Below are positions 1 to 10,922 of a DNA stretch of 64,000 bases, piece by piece. Position numbers and translations under genes: made by a program. Under the pieces are notes generated by a model. The model was not told where the DNA came from and made no database searches. It was given only the letters and a program-made list of their open reading frames with translations. Within the stretch, counting starts at the first letter, position 1. The number at the start of each line of letters is the position of its first letter. The DNA lies in assembly GCF_001949145.1 (NCBI RefSeq), contig NW_019091422.1, positions 62,001 through 126,000 on the forward strand, in the 5' to 3' direction. Source of the stretch: Acanthaster planci. Lineage: Eukaryota > Echinodermata > Asteroidea > Valvatida > Acanthasteridae.

Positions 1-799
1 CTGAGAGACGGAATGCATTATTATTTTACAATTTTTTCTGTCGTGTCTGACATCATAAATAAATAAATTTTTGGCTTCACCAGGAGTCAATAGAGGGCGC
101 CTTTGCAATTTACTGGTGTGCCCGTGGTGCTATAAACTATCCACGTGCGTTCGCTTCGCGCTTGTTGTTGTACGGTGGGTTGACAAATCCGAAGCCAAGT
201 CGATGAAGTTGCAGTTGTCTGGATTTCCTGTTGTCGTTGAAATAAATTAAAACTTGCTCGGTGAGTGGAAAAATATCTTTGCATAAAGTAAGTTTGTACG
301 CACCAAGAATATGAAAACCTGCGAAGAGCATCTGTCAATTGTCATGGCATGCAAGGTATAAAACACTTTGCTTAGCAATTATTGCACTAAGTTAGCCGGT
401 TGACTGATCATGCCCAACATTATTGAAAATAAGCAGATTCTGTCTTATATATATTTGTATGTTATAATGACAATGATACAAACATTGGCCTTGAATTTAA
501 CTTAAGTGCAGCGGCGTAGCTAGGATTATATTGGGTGGGGGGCAGAAATGGGGCACCAGCATCTTATGGGGGGCACCAGCTTTCAGTGGTGTGGTTTTTG
601 AGGGCAAGTTTTTGTTAGCCTCGTTCAATATCCATTCGCCCCATTTTTTCAGTGGGAAGGCACCTGGGGGGCACCGAGAATCTATGGGGGAAGAGGATGC
701 GCCCCCCCGGCCCCCTATGGCTACGCTCCTGCTGAAGCTAGTCTTTTCCGTTCTTGCCAGATATCCTTTTACTTTACAGATTTTTATCCAGTAGTTACA
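1..799. other. Upstream intergenic / 5' flank of the SH3-zinc finger gene
   Basis: No supported coding exon. Overlapping AATAAA hexamers around 55-66 could be the poly(A) signal of a plus-strand gene lying left of the window. The stretch 508-735 is a G-rich foldback repeat (separate entry), which sits immediately in front of the gene starting at 800. An open frame on the minus strand at 137-331 has no splice or homology support. Confidence 0.4.
508..735. mobile_element. Short G/C-tract foldback element (MITE-like)
   Basis: Seen: the left end (GCAGCGGCGTAGCTAGG, from about 509) and the right end (CCTATGGCTACGCTCCTGC, ending about 732) are imperfect inverted copies of each other, around GCGTAGC/GCTACGC. 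The interior carries G runs on the left and C runs on the right, so the whole unit could fold back. There is no coding capacity and I see no clear target-site duplication. Elements of this general look are common in marine invertebrate genomes (inference from general knowledge); family name unknown. Confidence 0.5.
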
Positions 800-3331
800 A
801 TGGATTCAAGCAGTGCCGACCAACCAACAAGGCGATGGATCGGTCGGGGACGAGGCGTTCTGGGATTGTCAGTTCAGCAGATATCACAGAAAGAGACCAG
901 ACCAGGACAACAGGTCAAGAAACATAAATGGAACCTTGAAATGATTGCTGGAATATACCATGGTTAAACCTTGCCGTGTCTATGTGAAGTGGTTGCATAA
1001 ACCATCTCACCGTCTCAATATAACCATTCGTCCATGATACAACACTGGCTATTCGCTTCCCCCAACACTTAGCTTCTCATCCCACCCAGGTATTCCTTGT
1101 TTGAGTCATGCAAAATTTACATAATTGTGAATAAAGAGCCTGTCAGTTGAAAGACTTACAATGTTTGCCTGCAGTAAAAATGTGGCTTGCAGAATGTTAA
1201 AATCTGGTTGAAGGTTATTCGTTCAATCAGGTTTGTCAAATGTCAAGTGTTTCTGTCACATTTATGCATTTTAACAGATGACAGGTTAATCACAAATAAT
1301 GACTTTGCTTTTTATTTTCCACAGGGGAGACTTAACAGCGCTTTAGCTGAAAGCCAGAATTCTAGGCCATCTGACCCTTGTAAGACATCTACCTGGAATC
1401 AACGGCAAGCGATCCGTCCACCAGCCAACCAACACCCAACACCAGACAGGAGAGAATTAGTGAGCAGTAGTGATGATGTCAGGAGTCAAGACAACAATGG
1501 CACAGCAGCGAGATCACTACAAAATAGGATTGGTAAGAGGGAGATCTTAGACTACAGAGCAGGGGGAAAGTGACTTTTTTGTTTGGGTGGCGATTACTTC
1601 GAATAAGATGTTTGCCCCCTTTTTGTACCCCAAGACAGACACGTACCTACCCACAAGTTATCAAGTAATGACATCCCCTACCCACAAGTTATCAAGTAAT
1701 GACATCCCCTACCAACAAGTTATTAAGTAATGACATCCCCTATACAAAAAGCCAAAAGTAGACTTTGAAACCTGAAGCCATTTTAACTGCTTCCATCAAA
1801 ACAATATGGGAGAACAAGAAGCTTTGTTTTGGACCAGATGTTGAATGTAAAAACACCAATAATTCTCAGCCTGTTTGGTTATACATGTATATTATATTTG
1901 CTCCATGGAGTATAAAGCACAGCAGGTCAATTAAAAATAGTAACAAACCTTGCCTTGCAGTTGGTGACAACAAAAGCAAAACCAAGAGGTTACTCGCCAA
2001 GTATAGCTACAAAGCCAACCAGAACAGTCCACTGGGCTTCTCAGAGCTCGACATCAAGCAGGGCCAAAGGTTGACTCTGGTGGAGAGACACCCAACCAAC
2101 GAGCATTGGTGGAAGGTCAGGGATGAGACGGGGGCAGTGGGCTACGCTCCTGCCAGCTACATGAAGGTGAAGATTGGCTTCTTGCAGAGAGTTCTTTTTT
2201 CACTGGTGGAGTAGTCTTGAATCACACCTGAACGTTGACTTGATAAAGCCTAGCGGGGCCAGAGCACCATTGATGTGACTGACTATAGAATGTTCCAGCA
2301 ACCAGAATCAGAAGCCATTTTATGGCAATACCACGCATCTGTGCAGGTCTTATGTGCACATTCAGTGCCCCTTTTGACTAATACTTGGAGGCTACGACTT
2401 GTCAAAATTCACACTTGCTTCAAGATTAAGAATGGATGGGACATAAACGTGACTGAGGTATTACTACAGAAGATGAGTGGCCGAAGGCAAGATTCAATAT
2501 GACTACACAAAAGGGAAAAGTAGAGATGGCAGGAAGAAATAGTAGGCAAACAACATGCAAGACTTCACAGGAATGCATTTGAGGAACGATTCAACGATTC
2601 AATAAACGAAACACACTTCGGAGAATGTCAGATGACAAACTTAGCTTTCATAGCGAGTCCTGTACTCACATACATTGGTCCATGATGAGATATGATTTAA
2701 ATAACTCAATATGCATTAAACTTGAGGACAAAACTTTTGGAAGCTGATACAAAAATAGAATTTTGTTTTCAATCCTCTCTTTTTTAATCGTGTTTTGTAA
2801 CAAGCCTATTCTTTTCAGACTATTCTATAAGTATAAACTGGTTGTCTCAAAAATCAGTCGTGTTGAATAAAGTGATTAGAATCCTTTTATAATTATTTTC
2901 AGATTGAAGAAACCAGACCTAGCGTCTTACCCTGGCTTGCCGATACAGATGGACAGAGTGAAGTTCCTTCTGAGAAACGTAAAGATTTTCCATTTGAGAA
3001 GTCTTTGAATTTGATTTAAGTCATGAAAGCAAAGTAATCTCAGACTGGTTTTGGAGAAAACGTTCTTCTGTCATTTCACACATTCTTGATTAATTAAATA
3101 ATTTGTTTGAGATGCTTTCCTGTTTTTATTCAAATAGCTGTTTTGAAACCCTACGTCTCAGCCTACAACAAACAGGCGAAAAGTGAACAGAGCAAGGTAT
3201 CCGAGAACGATTACTACTGTGGCGTGTGCGACAAGAAGTTGAACGGACCCAAGCCATACGGTGCCCACATGGTCAGCAAGGCCCACAAGGAAGAGGTTGA
3301 GATAGCACGAGAACGAGGGGAAGATGTGTGA
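800..3331 (+). CDS. SH3 domain + U1-type zinc finger protein, unrecognised family
   Basis: Predicted exons: 800-913, 1325-1532, 1961-2166, 2903-2978, 3138-3331; all junctions are GT-AG and in frame, giving 265 aa. Residues 1-38 contain an RGRG patch. About 39-107 is polar and probably disordered. About 115-176 is an SH3 domain: the AKYSY block stands where ALYDY usually is, followed by ELDIKQGQ, the tandem tryptophans in HWWKV, and GYAPASYM in place of the usual GxxPxNY. Residues 229-251 form a C-X2-C-X12-H-X5-H finger (YYCGVCDKK...HMVSKAH), the spacing of U1/matrin-type fingers that often bind double-stranded RNA or sit in RNA-processing proteins. SH3 domains normally bind proline-rich peptides, so an adaptor linking an RNA-associated finger to a partner is possible, but that is inference. 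I do not recognise an animal family with this pairing. The start at 800 is the first ATG that joins in frame; an extra 5' exon is not excluded. The downstream sequence to about 4640 is probably 3' UTR. Confidence 0.72.
1649..1741. repeat. Three tandem copies of a 31-bp unit
   Basis: Copies at 1649-1679, 1680-1710 and 1711-1741. The first two are identical and the third differs at two positions. They lie in intron 2 of the SH3-zinc finger gene. The high identity suggests a recent local duplication. Confidence 0.9.
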
Positions 3332-5086
3332 AAAGCGCGGAAGAGGAAGGACAGGGTATGATGGGAACGGCTCTCCCCAATGGCATAGTGCTGTCAAATC
3401 TGCTAAGCATGTGCAAAATCTGCTGAGCAAAAATGAGCTACAAGACAAAACTTCAGATGATCTGGTGCACATAGATTGCCACTGGTACCCTGCATTTAGC
3501 AACTTGTGGCTCAGGACTAAACCACCGTATCCAGTGGGGCTTTCAAAGGAACAGGTTAGCGTCTGTGATGGCTGCTACAAAGAAACCAACATGTATTACC
3601 TTTTAAGAACACATTCTACATTTGTAGGTTCCATTGTGCTTTTGCATTCAGTCTACTGTTATTTTGGAAAGTTTCAGTATTGTATTTCAGTATTGTATTT
3701 TGTACTGTGCTTTGAAGGGACTCCGGGAAAGGATGGGATTTTTGATTATTTTCTGCAAGATATCAGCAGGTTTTGTTCCAGTGGTTAGAAAAATTGAAAG
3801 TTCCAGTTCCTGCACCTGTTATTTTCTGTGATTGTGAAGTTTCTGTAGCGATTGTGCTTTGATGTGAATAGGTTATTTATTTATGCTCAGGTTTTACAAG
3901 GTAACTCGAAGGGGCACCAACACTTTGCATATATGCAAATCAGGAAGCCTCAATTTATTAGCACACCATTGTTTAAATTAGTCATTTTTTTTAAATCATG
4001 TAGTACATCATTTTCATACATTTATAAATTATGTGTACATGTATTCGGTTTTATACCTCGTCATCTTGCCAAGTCGGGTCTTTTCCCAGTTTAAGCCACA
4101 TCTGGAGCACACTTTGGTAACGGCTTGCAATGACACACGTGTCTATGGAAGCCAACAGCTAGCGGCTGAAGCTACTTCCCATAGACACATGCATTATCAG
4201 TAACCACAGCCAGTTGAGTTAGACATAGCCTTACACCCGATCCGCATTCGTAACTCAATGGCTTTGCAGACAGGCGTGGGTGACATGCTATGTAATATTT
4301 CTTGCATATTTCAGGGGAAAAAAATCAAACATCCTACAACTTCTTTCCAGACAGAGAAAGTTATTCAATACATTTGTTGAAGTCTCCATGTAAATCTCCT
4401 ACATGCATACAGCGCCCCCCCCCACACACACACACACCATGAAGTGGGGAGGACCATTGGTAACTTTCGGGGGGGGTCACAGTATGTTAGGAGAAAATAA
4501 TTCTTCTTATCAGAAAAGTATTGACAGTGTGAAGGGGAGAGAAATGGACTTTCGGGGTCTTTTGTTCAAGATCAGTGTGCTTATTTTAATTTTGGGATAC
4601 AATTAACTGTTACAAAATAAAGATCTTCTGCCAAAGTTATGTTAACATTTGTCTTGAGTATTCTGTTACATCACGTTAACGAAAGTTTTTTACATTTGTT
4701 TTCATCAGAACAATAAAATTGGAAAAAAACCTTTTCAGTCGTCAGTCAAACTTTGTTTGGTGAACTGTCATGTCTCCAATGGCTGTTCATGAAAACTGTT
4801 GATATAATGAAGATATTCGTGACAAATACCACTGACTGGTATTGTGATGAACCTGTGAGGGCAACTTCACATACGTGCTTCTGAACACTCAAGAACCTTC
4901 AGCAGTGATGGGAGCCTAGTGTTAAATGTTGAAAAAAAGACCATCAGGGGCTAGTTACTTCATACAACAGCTGATAAGTTGATTCCTCCATTACTGGGGG
5001 CCTCTAGTGCACGGCAGTCAACTGCCTGACTTTTTCTTTACACAAGCAAGAATACAGTGGTTGAAATTTCTATGTTTTAAACACAA
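3332..5086. other. 3' UTR and convergent intergenic region
   Basis: Follows the stop codon of the SH3-zinc finger gene and precedes the 3' end of the minus-strand gene 5087-8824. It holds AATAAA signals at 4616-4621 and near 4711, a C-run plus CA microsatellite near 4412-4438, and a small hairpin at 4140-4187 (arms TGTCTATGGAAG and CTTCCCATAGACA). Open frames here, for example 3324-3788, read on from the 3' UTR and have no splice or homology support. Confidence 0.5.
4616..4621 (+). promoter_or_regulatory. Candidate poly(A) signal of the SH3-zinc finger gene
   Basis: AATAAA lies about 1.3 kb after the stop codon, with a T-rich stretch downstream. A second AATAAA lies near 4711. Which one is used cannot be told from sequence. 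Confidence 0.35.
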
Positions 5087-8000
5087 TCATGTACCACTGT
5101 CTTCACACTTCTCATTTGGTAGTACTTCCTCAGAGGCGTCTCTACACTCGCTCTCAGTCTGTTCATGGTTGGTTTCAGCTGCAACAGAATGATTTGCTCC
5201 TGGGGAGACTTGTTCAGAGTCTAGAATGTCTTTGCTGAGCATAATCACTTGATGTTGGTCTGTTTTGTCATCAGAGACATCTTGGGCCCCCTCGTTGTTG
5301 CTTGGCTCTTCTAAAACATCTTGTTTGTTGGAATTGGAATTTTCGTCCTGTGTTGCCATAGTTACAGAGCCATCTGCTTTGCTTTGCAGAGCCTCGTCAC
5401 TGTCGCAGTGGTTATTGCAAGAATTAGTAACTTCCTGATTGTCATCTGAAGCTTTTGCCTCCAGTTCATTACCTGTTGCCATGCCGACCTGTTCGACATT
5501 TTTATCTTCCTGTTGAAGAAGCAGATTATCAGCAAGATCATCACGCATGGAACACTGAGGGTCATCTGATGCAGGGTTTTCAACGGGTTCGGCAACTGTA
5601 ACATTTACTCGTGCAACTGCATCCATTTCATCTTCCTGACTCCATTCCCTGATTTCTTCCAACGTTCCACTTTTCCCTTTGACATCTTCGTCATTTGACA
5701 TATTCCTCTCAGGTGCTGCATTTTCTATTTCTTTCTTATAGTCACCATGGCAACTGACGCCTGCCACATCAGTGTGCACCTCCTCCACGCTTGACATTTT
5801 CTGATGTTCTGACTGGGTCAGGAAGATGGCTTTCCCAGCAACCACCTCATCGTCCTTCAGCTTGAATTTGTTGGCATCATATTTAATGATTGACGACAGG
5901 GAACTTGAAGCAAGTGACTCTGTGATGTCTGTCCCATCGGCACTTTTAATACTGAGGTGTCCCTCCTGAGACTTTGTGCAAGCCTCTTTTTTGTTCTTAG
6001 ACCATCTACCTCCAGAGTCGTCCACAGTGGAAGCCGCACAGTTTGTGTTCTTGCCGTATCTCTCTAGGAAGTCCAAACTTCGGGATACTAAAAGTGTAAC
6101 GGGTGCAACAAGGAAAACTGTGGTTTGTTTTTGTCTTAACTGCAAGACTGAACTCTTGACAATGCCGCTTGACATCTTGTAGTAATAAATGAAAGATGTG
6201 CATAGAAATCTTGACTCACCGGGTGCTGATGCTGTATATCTTTTGTCATTTCCACCTCCCTGCTTCTCCCCCCTAACCCGTGGGGAGGACTCTTCTCTAG
6301 GTGTGTCCACCTTCCAGGAGTACCATTTGGTGTTGGTACCCGGCATCACTGGTAACAGAAGGCGGGGTATTGGAACACTATTGTTTGAGGAGGGCCAGTG
6401 TAGACGCAAGGGGTTGTTGTCATCGCTGTTGTGGCTGCGCTGCTGTTTACACATACCCTGAAAGAATGCCAAATATGTAAATCAGGGAGCATTTTTAGTC
6501 TGGTTAAGGAATTGTCCTTACCCGCAGGCATCTGTGAGTCCCCATGACAACAGTTTATGCCTAGCAACCCAACATAATTGGACCCTGGCTATAACATACA
6601 TCTTTGAACACAATGTACACAGTGACATCTTGAGCTACCTTATAACTGGCCGAGCCATCGCAGTTCCTAACAGCATTGGACAGGTACGTGACCTGTGCAT
6701 ACAGCTCCCGTAGTTGGTGCTTGGCCTGGCCGTAGTCGGAGGGACTATGAAGTATGTGAAATGGCTTGACAGGTTGCACGGTGTGTTTGTAGAGACCGTG
6801 GGGATTTTTGGGAACTCTCAAAGGTGGGACTTCAGGTTGTCTCTCATTTTCCTGATCAGAAGTCGTGATGAAATGAAAACAATGAGAAATACGGAAAAGG
6901 ATTGTATTACAGTATAGCAAAGGGCAGCTGCAAAGCCTGCAATACTAAAAAAAGGAATTGGAACATTGCATGAAAATCTTTAATTTTTTGCATTTTAATT
7001 ATGATAGCAAATCATTTATCTCTGAAATGGAAAAATGTATAATACTAAAACTACATTATTGCTTCAGATTCTTGAATTTTTGAAAACCAGTGTCCTAAAT
7101 TTAAGGGATCCTTTATTGTTTATTTCATGTTGTCATTTAAATTTCTTTTTAGATCTTTGTCATGGAAAGAAGCCATAGATCTTTTTCTTTTTTTTTTTTT
7201 TTGGCAAAAGTGATTTGGTTTGATTTTGTTACATTTCCTTAAAATTTTTCAAAATAGCGAGGAGCTTTTCCCTCCAGCTTTGTCCGAGTGAAGATCCTGG
7301 TTTTCTTTGACACTGAAGCTTTCAAAATCTCCACAAGCTAAACGTCTACACCACATCTTTAAAACTAAGCGCTTGAGCCACATGGATGAGAGAATATTGA
7401 CGGCCAGCTCACATAAGATGAGTCATGCCTGGCTGTCTGACAAAATTGGAAAAAAAACTCGGTTCATAAAACGGGCACATAGCTGAGGAAAACCTGATAA
7501 TTTATTTATTCTGTCAAGGAAAGCAACAGTGGATGACATTATATCAATTTGGTACGTGGAAGTCATGCTTCAGGCTAGCATGTTATATTGAAGTTGATCA
7601 GTGATTATTTAAGGTGAGGTGTCTTGGTATGTGAAGTATTTTTTTTCATGGGTAGATATTTTGCAGCACTAAAGACAAATTTATGAACGAGAATAATGGA
7701 AAATCTTCCTTTAGTTTTTGATAGATTTTCAACAATGATTTTTGGAAGTTCTTTCTGAGAAGACCATGCTGTATATCTTCAAGTTTGTTTTGTTATTTAC
7801 ATTTTCTCATGATGGATCAAACTTCAGCGACAATTTGCTTCATTTTCAGCAAGTATTTCTGGACTGTCTCAAAAGTCATGGGATGGACTCTGGGCCTTGC
7901 ATGAGCTGCCAATTTTTTTTTATCTTGAAGATCACCACGGAATAGACTGAAGACACTTGTCAGAAAGTACCCCTTATCCTTACATCCAGAATAAATTTGG

Positions 8001-8824
8001 TCAGACTCAACGTGAACTGTGTCGGTCTTGACTCATCAAGCGTCTCCCCTCACCTTTTGCACCTTGGATTGCACCTCGATGCGCTCATGGTCCTCCCACA
8101 ACTTCTTGGCACTGCGGACACTTCGGCCCGTGGCTATCTTGGGCAAGGAGGTGGTCCTCAAGTGATGCGAGCGGCGAGAGGCGGCATCTTGACGGGACGC
8201 AGTGATGAAGTCACGGTCCAGATGCTCATAAGAGATTGCCGTCTGCCGTGAAGAGAGGGGAGATGGAAATATTGCTTAATGTCTTTCATCGGAAAGACTT
8301 GGGAATACAGGCCCCTGCCTACAATCTCAGGAACCAATATTGATGCTGTCAACAAGTGACATATCACGTTATGAAGACAGTGCATGTATTTTGTTTGAGG
8401 ATAAACAGAGCTTACACGAACTCGTTTGATCCAAAATAAAATTAAAATGATTTACTGTAACTGCAGCAGCAAATGTGCTTAAAACAAAACTGGGATACCA
8501 ATTCTGAAAGGAAATCTGAAAGGAAATGAAAAATGAAGTTTAAAAAAGGACTTTTACTGTATCCCGAGCCCTTTCATTACCAATTGTTGGGAGGGAACCA
8601 TCCACCCCCTTTTTTAATGCCCCACCCCTTCTCTGAACCTGTCTTCAAACTGTTACCTCTCCCTTTTTACCAATTCCTCCCTGATTGTTATCTGTCTTCA
8701 CTGAAATTTGCAGTGACATAATGATTATCAGTCTCACACACACACTTTATGCTCAGTACAGTACCTGCATCTTGCGAGGGTAGCGTGTGTTGCCGGCAGG
8801 GATAGATGAGGACAGGGAATCCAT
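5087..8824 (-). CDS. Unrecognised ~566-aa protein, basic N-terminal half, acidic low-complexity C-terminal half
   Basis: Minus-strand exons in coding order: 8765-8824 (20 codons with the ATG), 8054-8242, 6639-6851, 6220-6457 and 5087-6087. Each has GT donor and AG acceptor bases and the phases join (0, 0, 0, 1). I split the long open frame at 6220 because GTGAGTC follows the codon for Pro and the translated stretch beyond looks intronic; reading straight through is the alternative. Residues 1-155 are rich in R, K, S and H, with a short helical-looking segment (SAKKLWEDHERIEVQSKVQK), and look constrained. Residues ~235 to the end are rich in D, E, S, N and Q with no motif, probably disordered. 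No signal peptide or membrane segment is visible. I do not recognise the family, and no function is assigned. Confidence 0.62.
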
Positions 8825-9392
8825 CCTCACAGAGGGCCGACGATGCGGATAAGATGCGGATTAAGATGGACTGTGCATCATCACCGTGAGCTCATATCCT
8901 TGTATTAGGTTGCAAATATCTGGGGAAGGGGAATTTAATTTATGAACTAGCAAAAACTAGAAGGGAACTGGGTATGTCCTTTCAAATAAATCTGGATGCT
9001 CCTACTCATGTTGATACATTTTGGAAGCAGTGAAAATGAGTTCAATAGTTTACAAATCGCGGACCTAAAAATCAATGCCTTCTGAAATACAGTGGTATAT
9101 TTAGAGCCACAATAAAAGCATTATATTTGCTAATCCAGTTTTGTAACCTAGTAATAGATATTCTTAATGTCAAAAACAAATTCTTGGATTTACGCAAATG
9201 TTAGGATAGTCGAAATGTTTTTAAAAACGGTACCGTTGCAATGCCTCTCTTAAATCTGTACACGACAATCAAATCCCATCTCTGAAATGTAATTTATTAT
9301 CCTTTTGGTTTTCATCATTAAAATGGTTCTAAACCTATTAACATTTGTATTTGACTATAGTCCTTCCCAACAACGTGTGTTCACATACTTAC

Positions 9393-9560
9393 GCTCTCGG
9401 GCCACGGAAGTCGGACGAAGAACCAACCAATTCCTCAGAAAACTACATGTAAGAGATCGCTTCAACGACTTGGATGACTTACTGCCTCAGATTCTGAGTC
9501 ATTGCCTCTTCACGAATCGATCTTGATGTCCCGCTGTGATCTTTCCATTGCTTGGTTACA
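9393..9560 (-). other. Probable non-coding first exon (5' UTR) of the 5087-8824 gene
   Basis: On the minus strand a strong donor GTAAGTATG (9384-9392) follows the sequence CCGAGAGC. A matching acceptor (CTTCCCCAG) lies near 8922, just upstream of the start codon at 8824. The right-hand limit is not determined. The plus-strand open frame over this region (9305-9526) is therefore likely a chance reading. Confidence 0.4.
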
Positions 9561-10639
9561 TGATGTCCATTATAAGGCAGACAATGTCCGGACATAGGAA
9601 CAATAACACGAGCTTCTGAATATTTGATCAAGGAGAATAAAGCCGACTGGATTTCTTAAGAAGAGATGGCCTTTTATTTGTCAGTTTACAAAACGTCCAG
9701 ACCAAACCACTGAGCCGTCCCCGATGCCGAGTTGCAGCTTCAAAGAACCGAATTATTTATGAGAAAAACGGGGGAATACCTTCACATGTTCGAGTGTTGA
9801 AGATCGGTGTCCAAACTTAAATTCATTAATCGTACAAACCTCGCAAAAAACAGCTACAAATCAAGCCCAAGTGCACACTGCACGAAAAAACACCACCTCC
9901 CCGGATAAGTACACGGCGCGTACTGTTAGCAGTGTGTGACTTCCGTGTGCAGCAAGCGTCCTAGCAACGTACCCCGCGGGTGTCGGGCCGGGGTGTAGGG
10001 GGGGTGCATGACCTTGCGTTCTGCAACAGTGATCGGGTACTGAGCAGGCTAAAATGTCAAAGTTTCAAGGTTTCTGTTTGTCAAGTCAACAAGGGAAGTA
10101 CTGGCTGATGGTACTCCTGTACTTCGGCAGGTCAATAAACACTGATAACCACTCCAGTTTATGGTTTTAAAGGTCGAGAGTTCCGTTTATAAAACTTTTT
10201 AATTGATATTTACACTTTGACGTGTCCCTAAACCGGGCGTTTGCAACTGCTTTTAAAGAAAGGAGAATGCTCTCTCGCTTTATGACATAATGGAAATCAC
10301 ACGACGCTGTAGAAGACACCAGACGAAAAAAAACACAGTCGTGACTGAATTGATATCTTTTCACGATACTGATTTTTATTGCAATGATTACAGCTTTTCA
10401 GGCAGGGATCACGTGACCATTTAGGGCGAGATTACATAACCTGACAGTCATAACTACATTTGAAACGAAGCATTTGCTTGGCGGAATCTATCAAACTACA
10501 AAGCTTGAAATGGTTCATATATATACTTTAATAATTGCATATACATAGTGATTTATACCTGTTCAGCGCATTGGCCTAATACTGCCGACATCTTCACTAT
10601 CATTACTTACAAGTTTTACATTAAGATATCCTGTTCGTA

Positions 10640-10810
10640 AGTGTGACGTCACTTCAGTTTAAACCACGCCCACTGCACACGTGAACTGCACATAGGGTTA
10701 CGTGCATTGATCGCCGTTTACATGGAACCGGAAGTTAACGCGCAACTTCAGCGATTGTCCAATGAGAGCCTGCAAATCGTGGCGCGCCGCCTTTGTGACG
10801 AAGTCACTTA
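10640..10810. promoter_or_regulatory. CpG-rich promoter-like block with CRE, ETS, CCAAT and E-box sites
   Basis: Within 170 bp: a perfect palindromic CRE TGACGTCA (10644-10651), a GC/CACCC-type site CCACGCCC (about 10664), an E-box CACGTG (10678-10683), an ETS core ACCGGAAGT (10727-10735), CCAAT (10759-10763), and a palindrome GTGACGAAGTCAC (10795-10807). The surroundings are AT-rich, so this density stands out. It could drive the minus-strand gene at 5087-8824 from a distant first exon, or an unrecognised transcript. Confidence 0.4.
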
Positions 10811-10862
10811 CGAACCAGATACTTCAACAATCATAATTAATAAGATTTTCCATTTGCACTGA
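10722..10862 (+). CDS. Short ORF, 46 aa, hypothetical
   Basis: ATG at 10722 to TGA at 10862, starting inside the promoter-like block. The product begins MEPEVNAQLQRLSNESLQ, with balanced, helix-forming composition unlike translated intergenic AT-rich DNA. No splice partner was found and no other plus-strand gene follows for 17 kb. It may be a short peptide gene, a first exon of an unseen transcript, or chance. Confidence 0.15.
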   Translation: MEPEVNAQLQRLSNESLQIVARRLCDEVTYEPDTSTIIINKIFHLH

Positions 10863-10922
10863 TCTCTTCTACCATTGGCGAGAATAAAAGGAGAGCAATT
10901 ATCAGTTGTTATTAAGATCAAA

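Larger units (their letters stand above)
8825..10922. other. 5' flank of the minus-strand gene and intergenic DNA
   Basis: Contains the probable 5' UTR exon at 9393, a CpG-rich patch near 9900-10000, and a promoter-like block at 10640-10810. Nothing else recognisable. The right end is bounded by the candidate poly(A) signal of the tetraspanin gene (TTTATT at 10923-10928, i.e. AATAAA on the minus strand). Confidence 0.4.

Noticed and set aside
137-331. Minus-strand 64-aa ORF near the left edge
   Set aside because: No recognisable motif or convincing splice chain; overlaps another frame of similar length.
3324-3831. Plus-strand ORFs after the SH3-zinc finger gene
   Set aside because: Overlap the stop region and continue into AT-rich 3' UTR; composition is not protein-like.
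9305-9526. Plus-strand 73-aa ORF
   Set aside because: The minus strand carries a strong donor inside it that fits a 5' UTR exon; the plus-strand frame has no splice or homology support.
9950-9966. Possible RFX X-box near GTCCTAGCAAC
   Set aside because: Only one half-site (AGCAAC) matches well; too weak to claim ciliary regulation of the adjacent gene.
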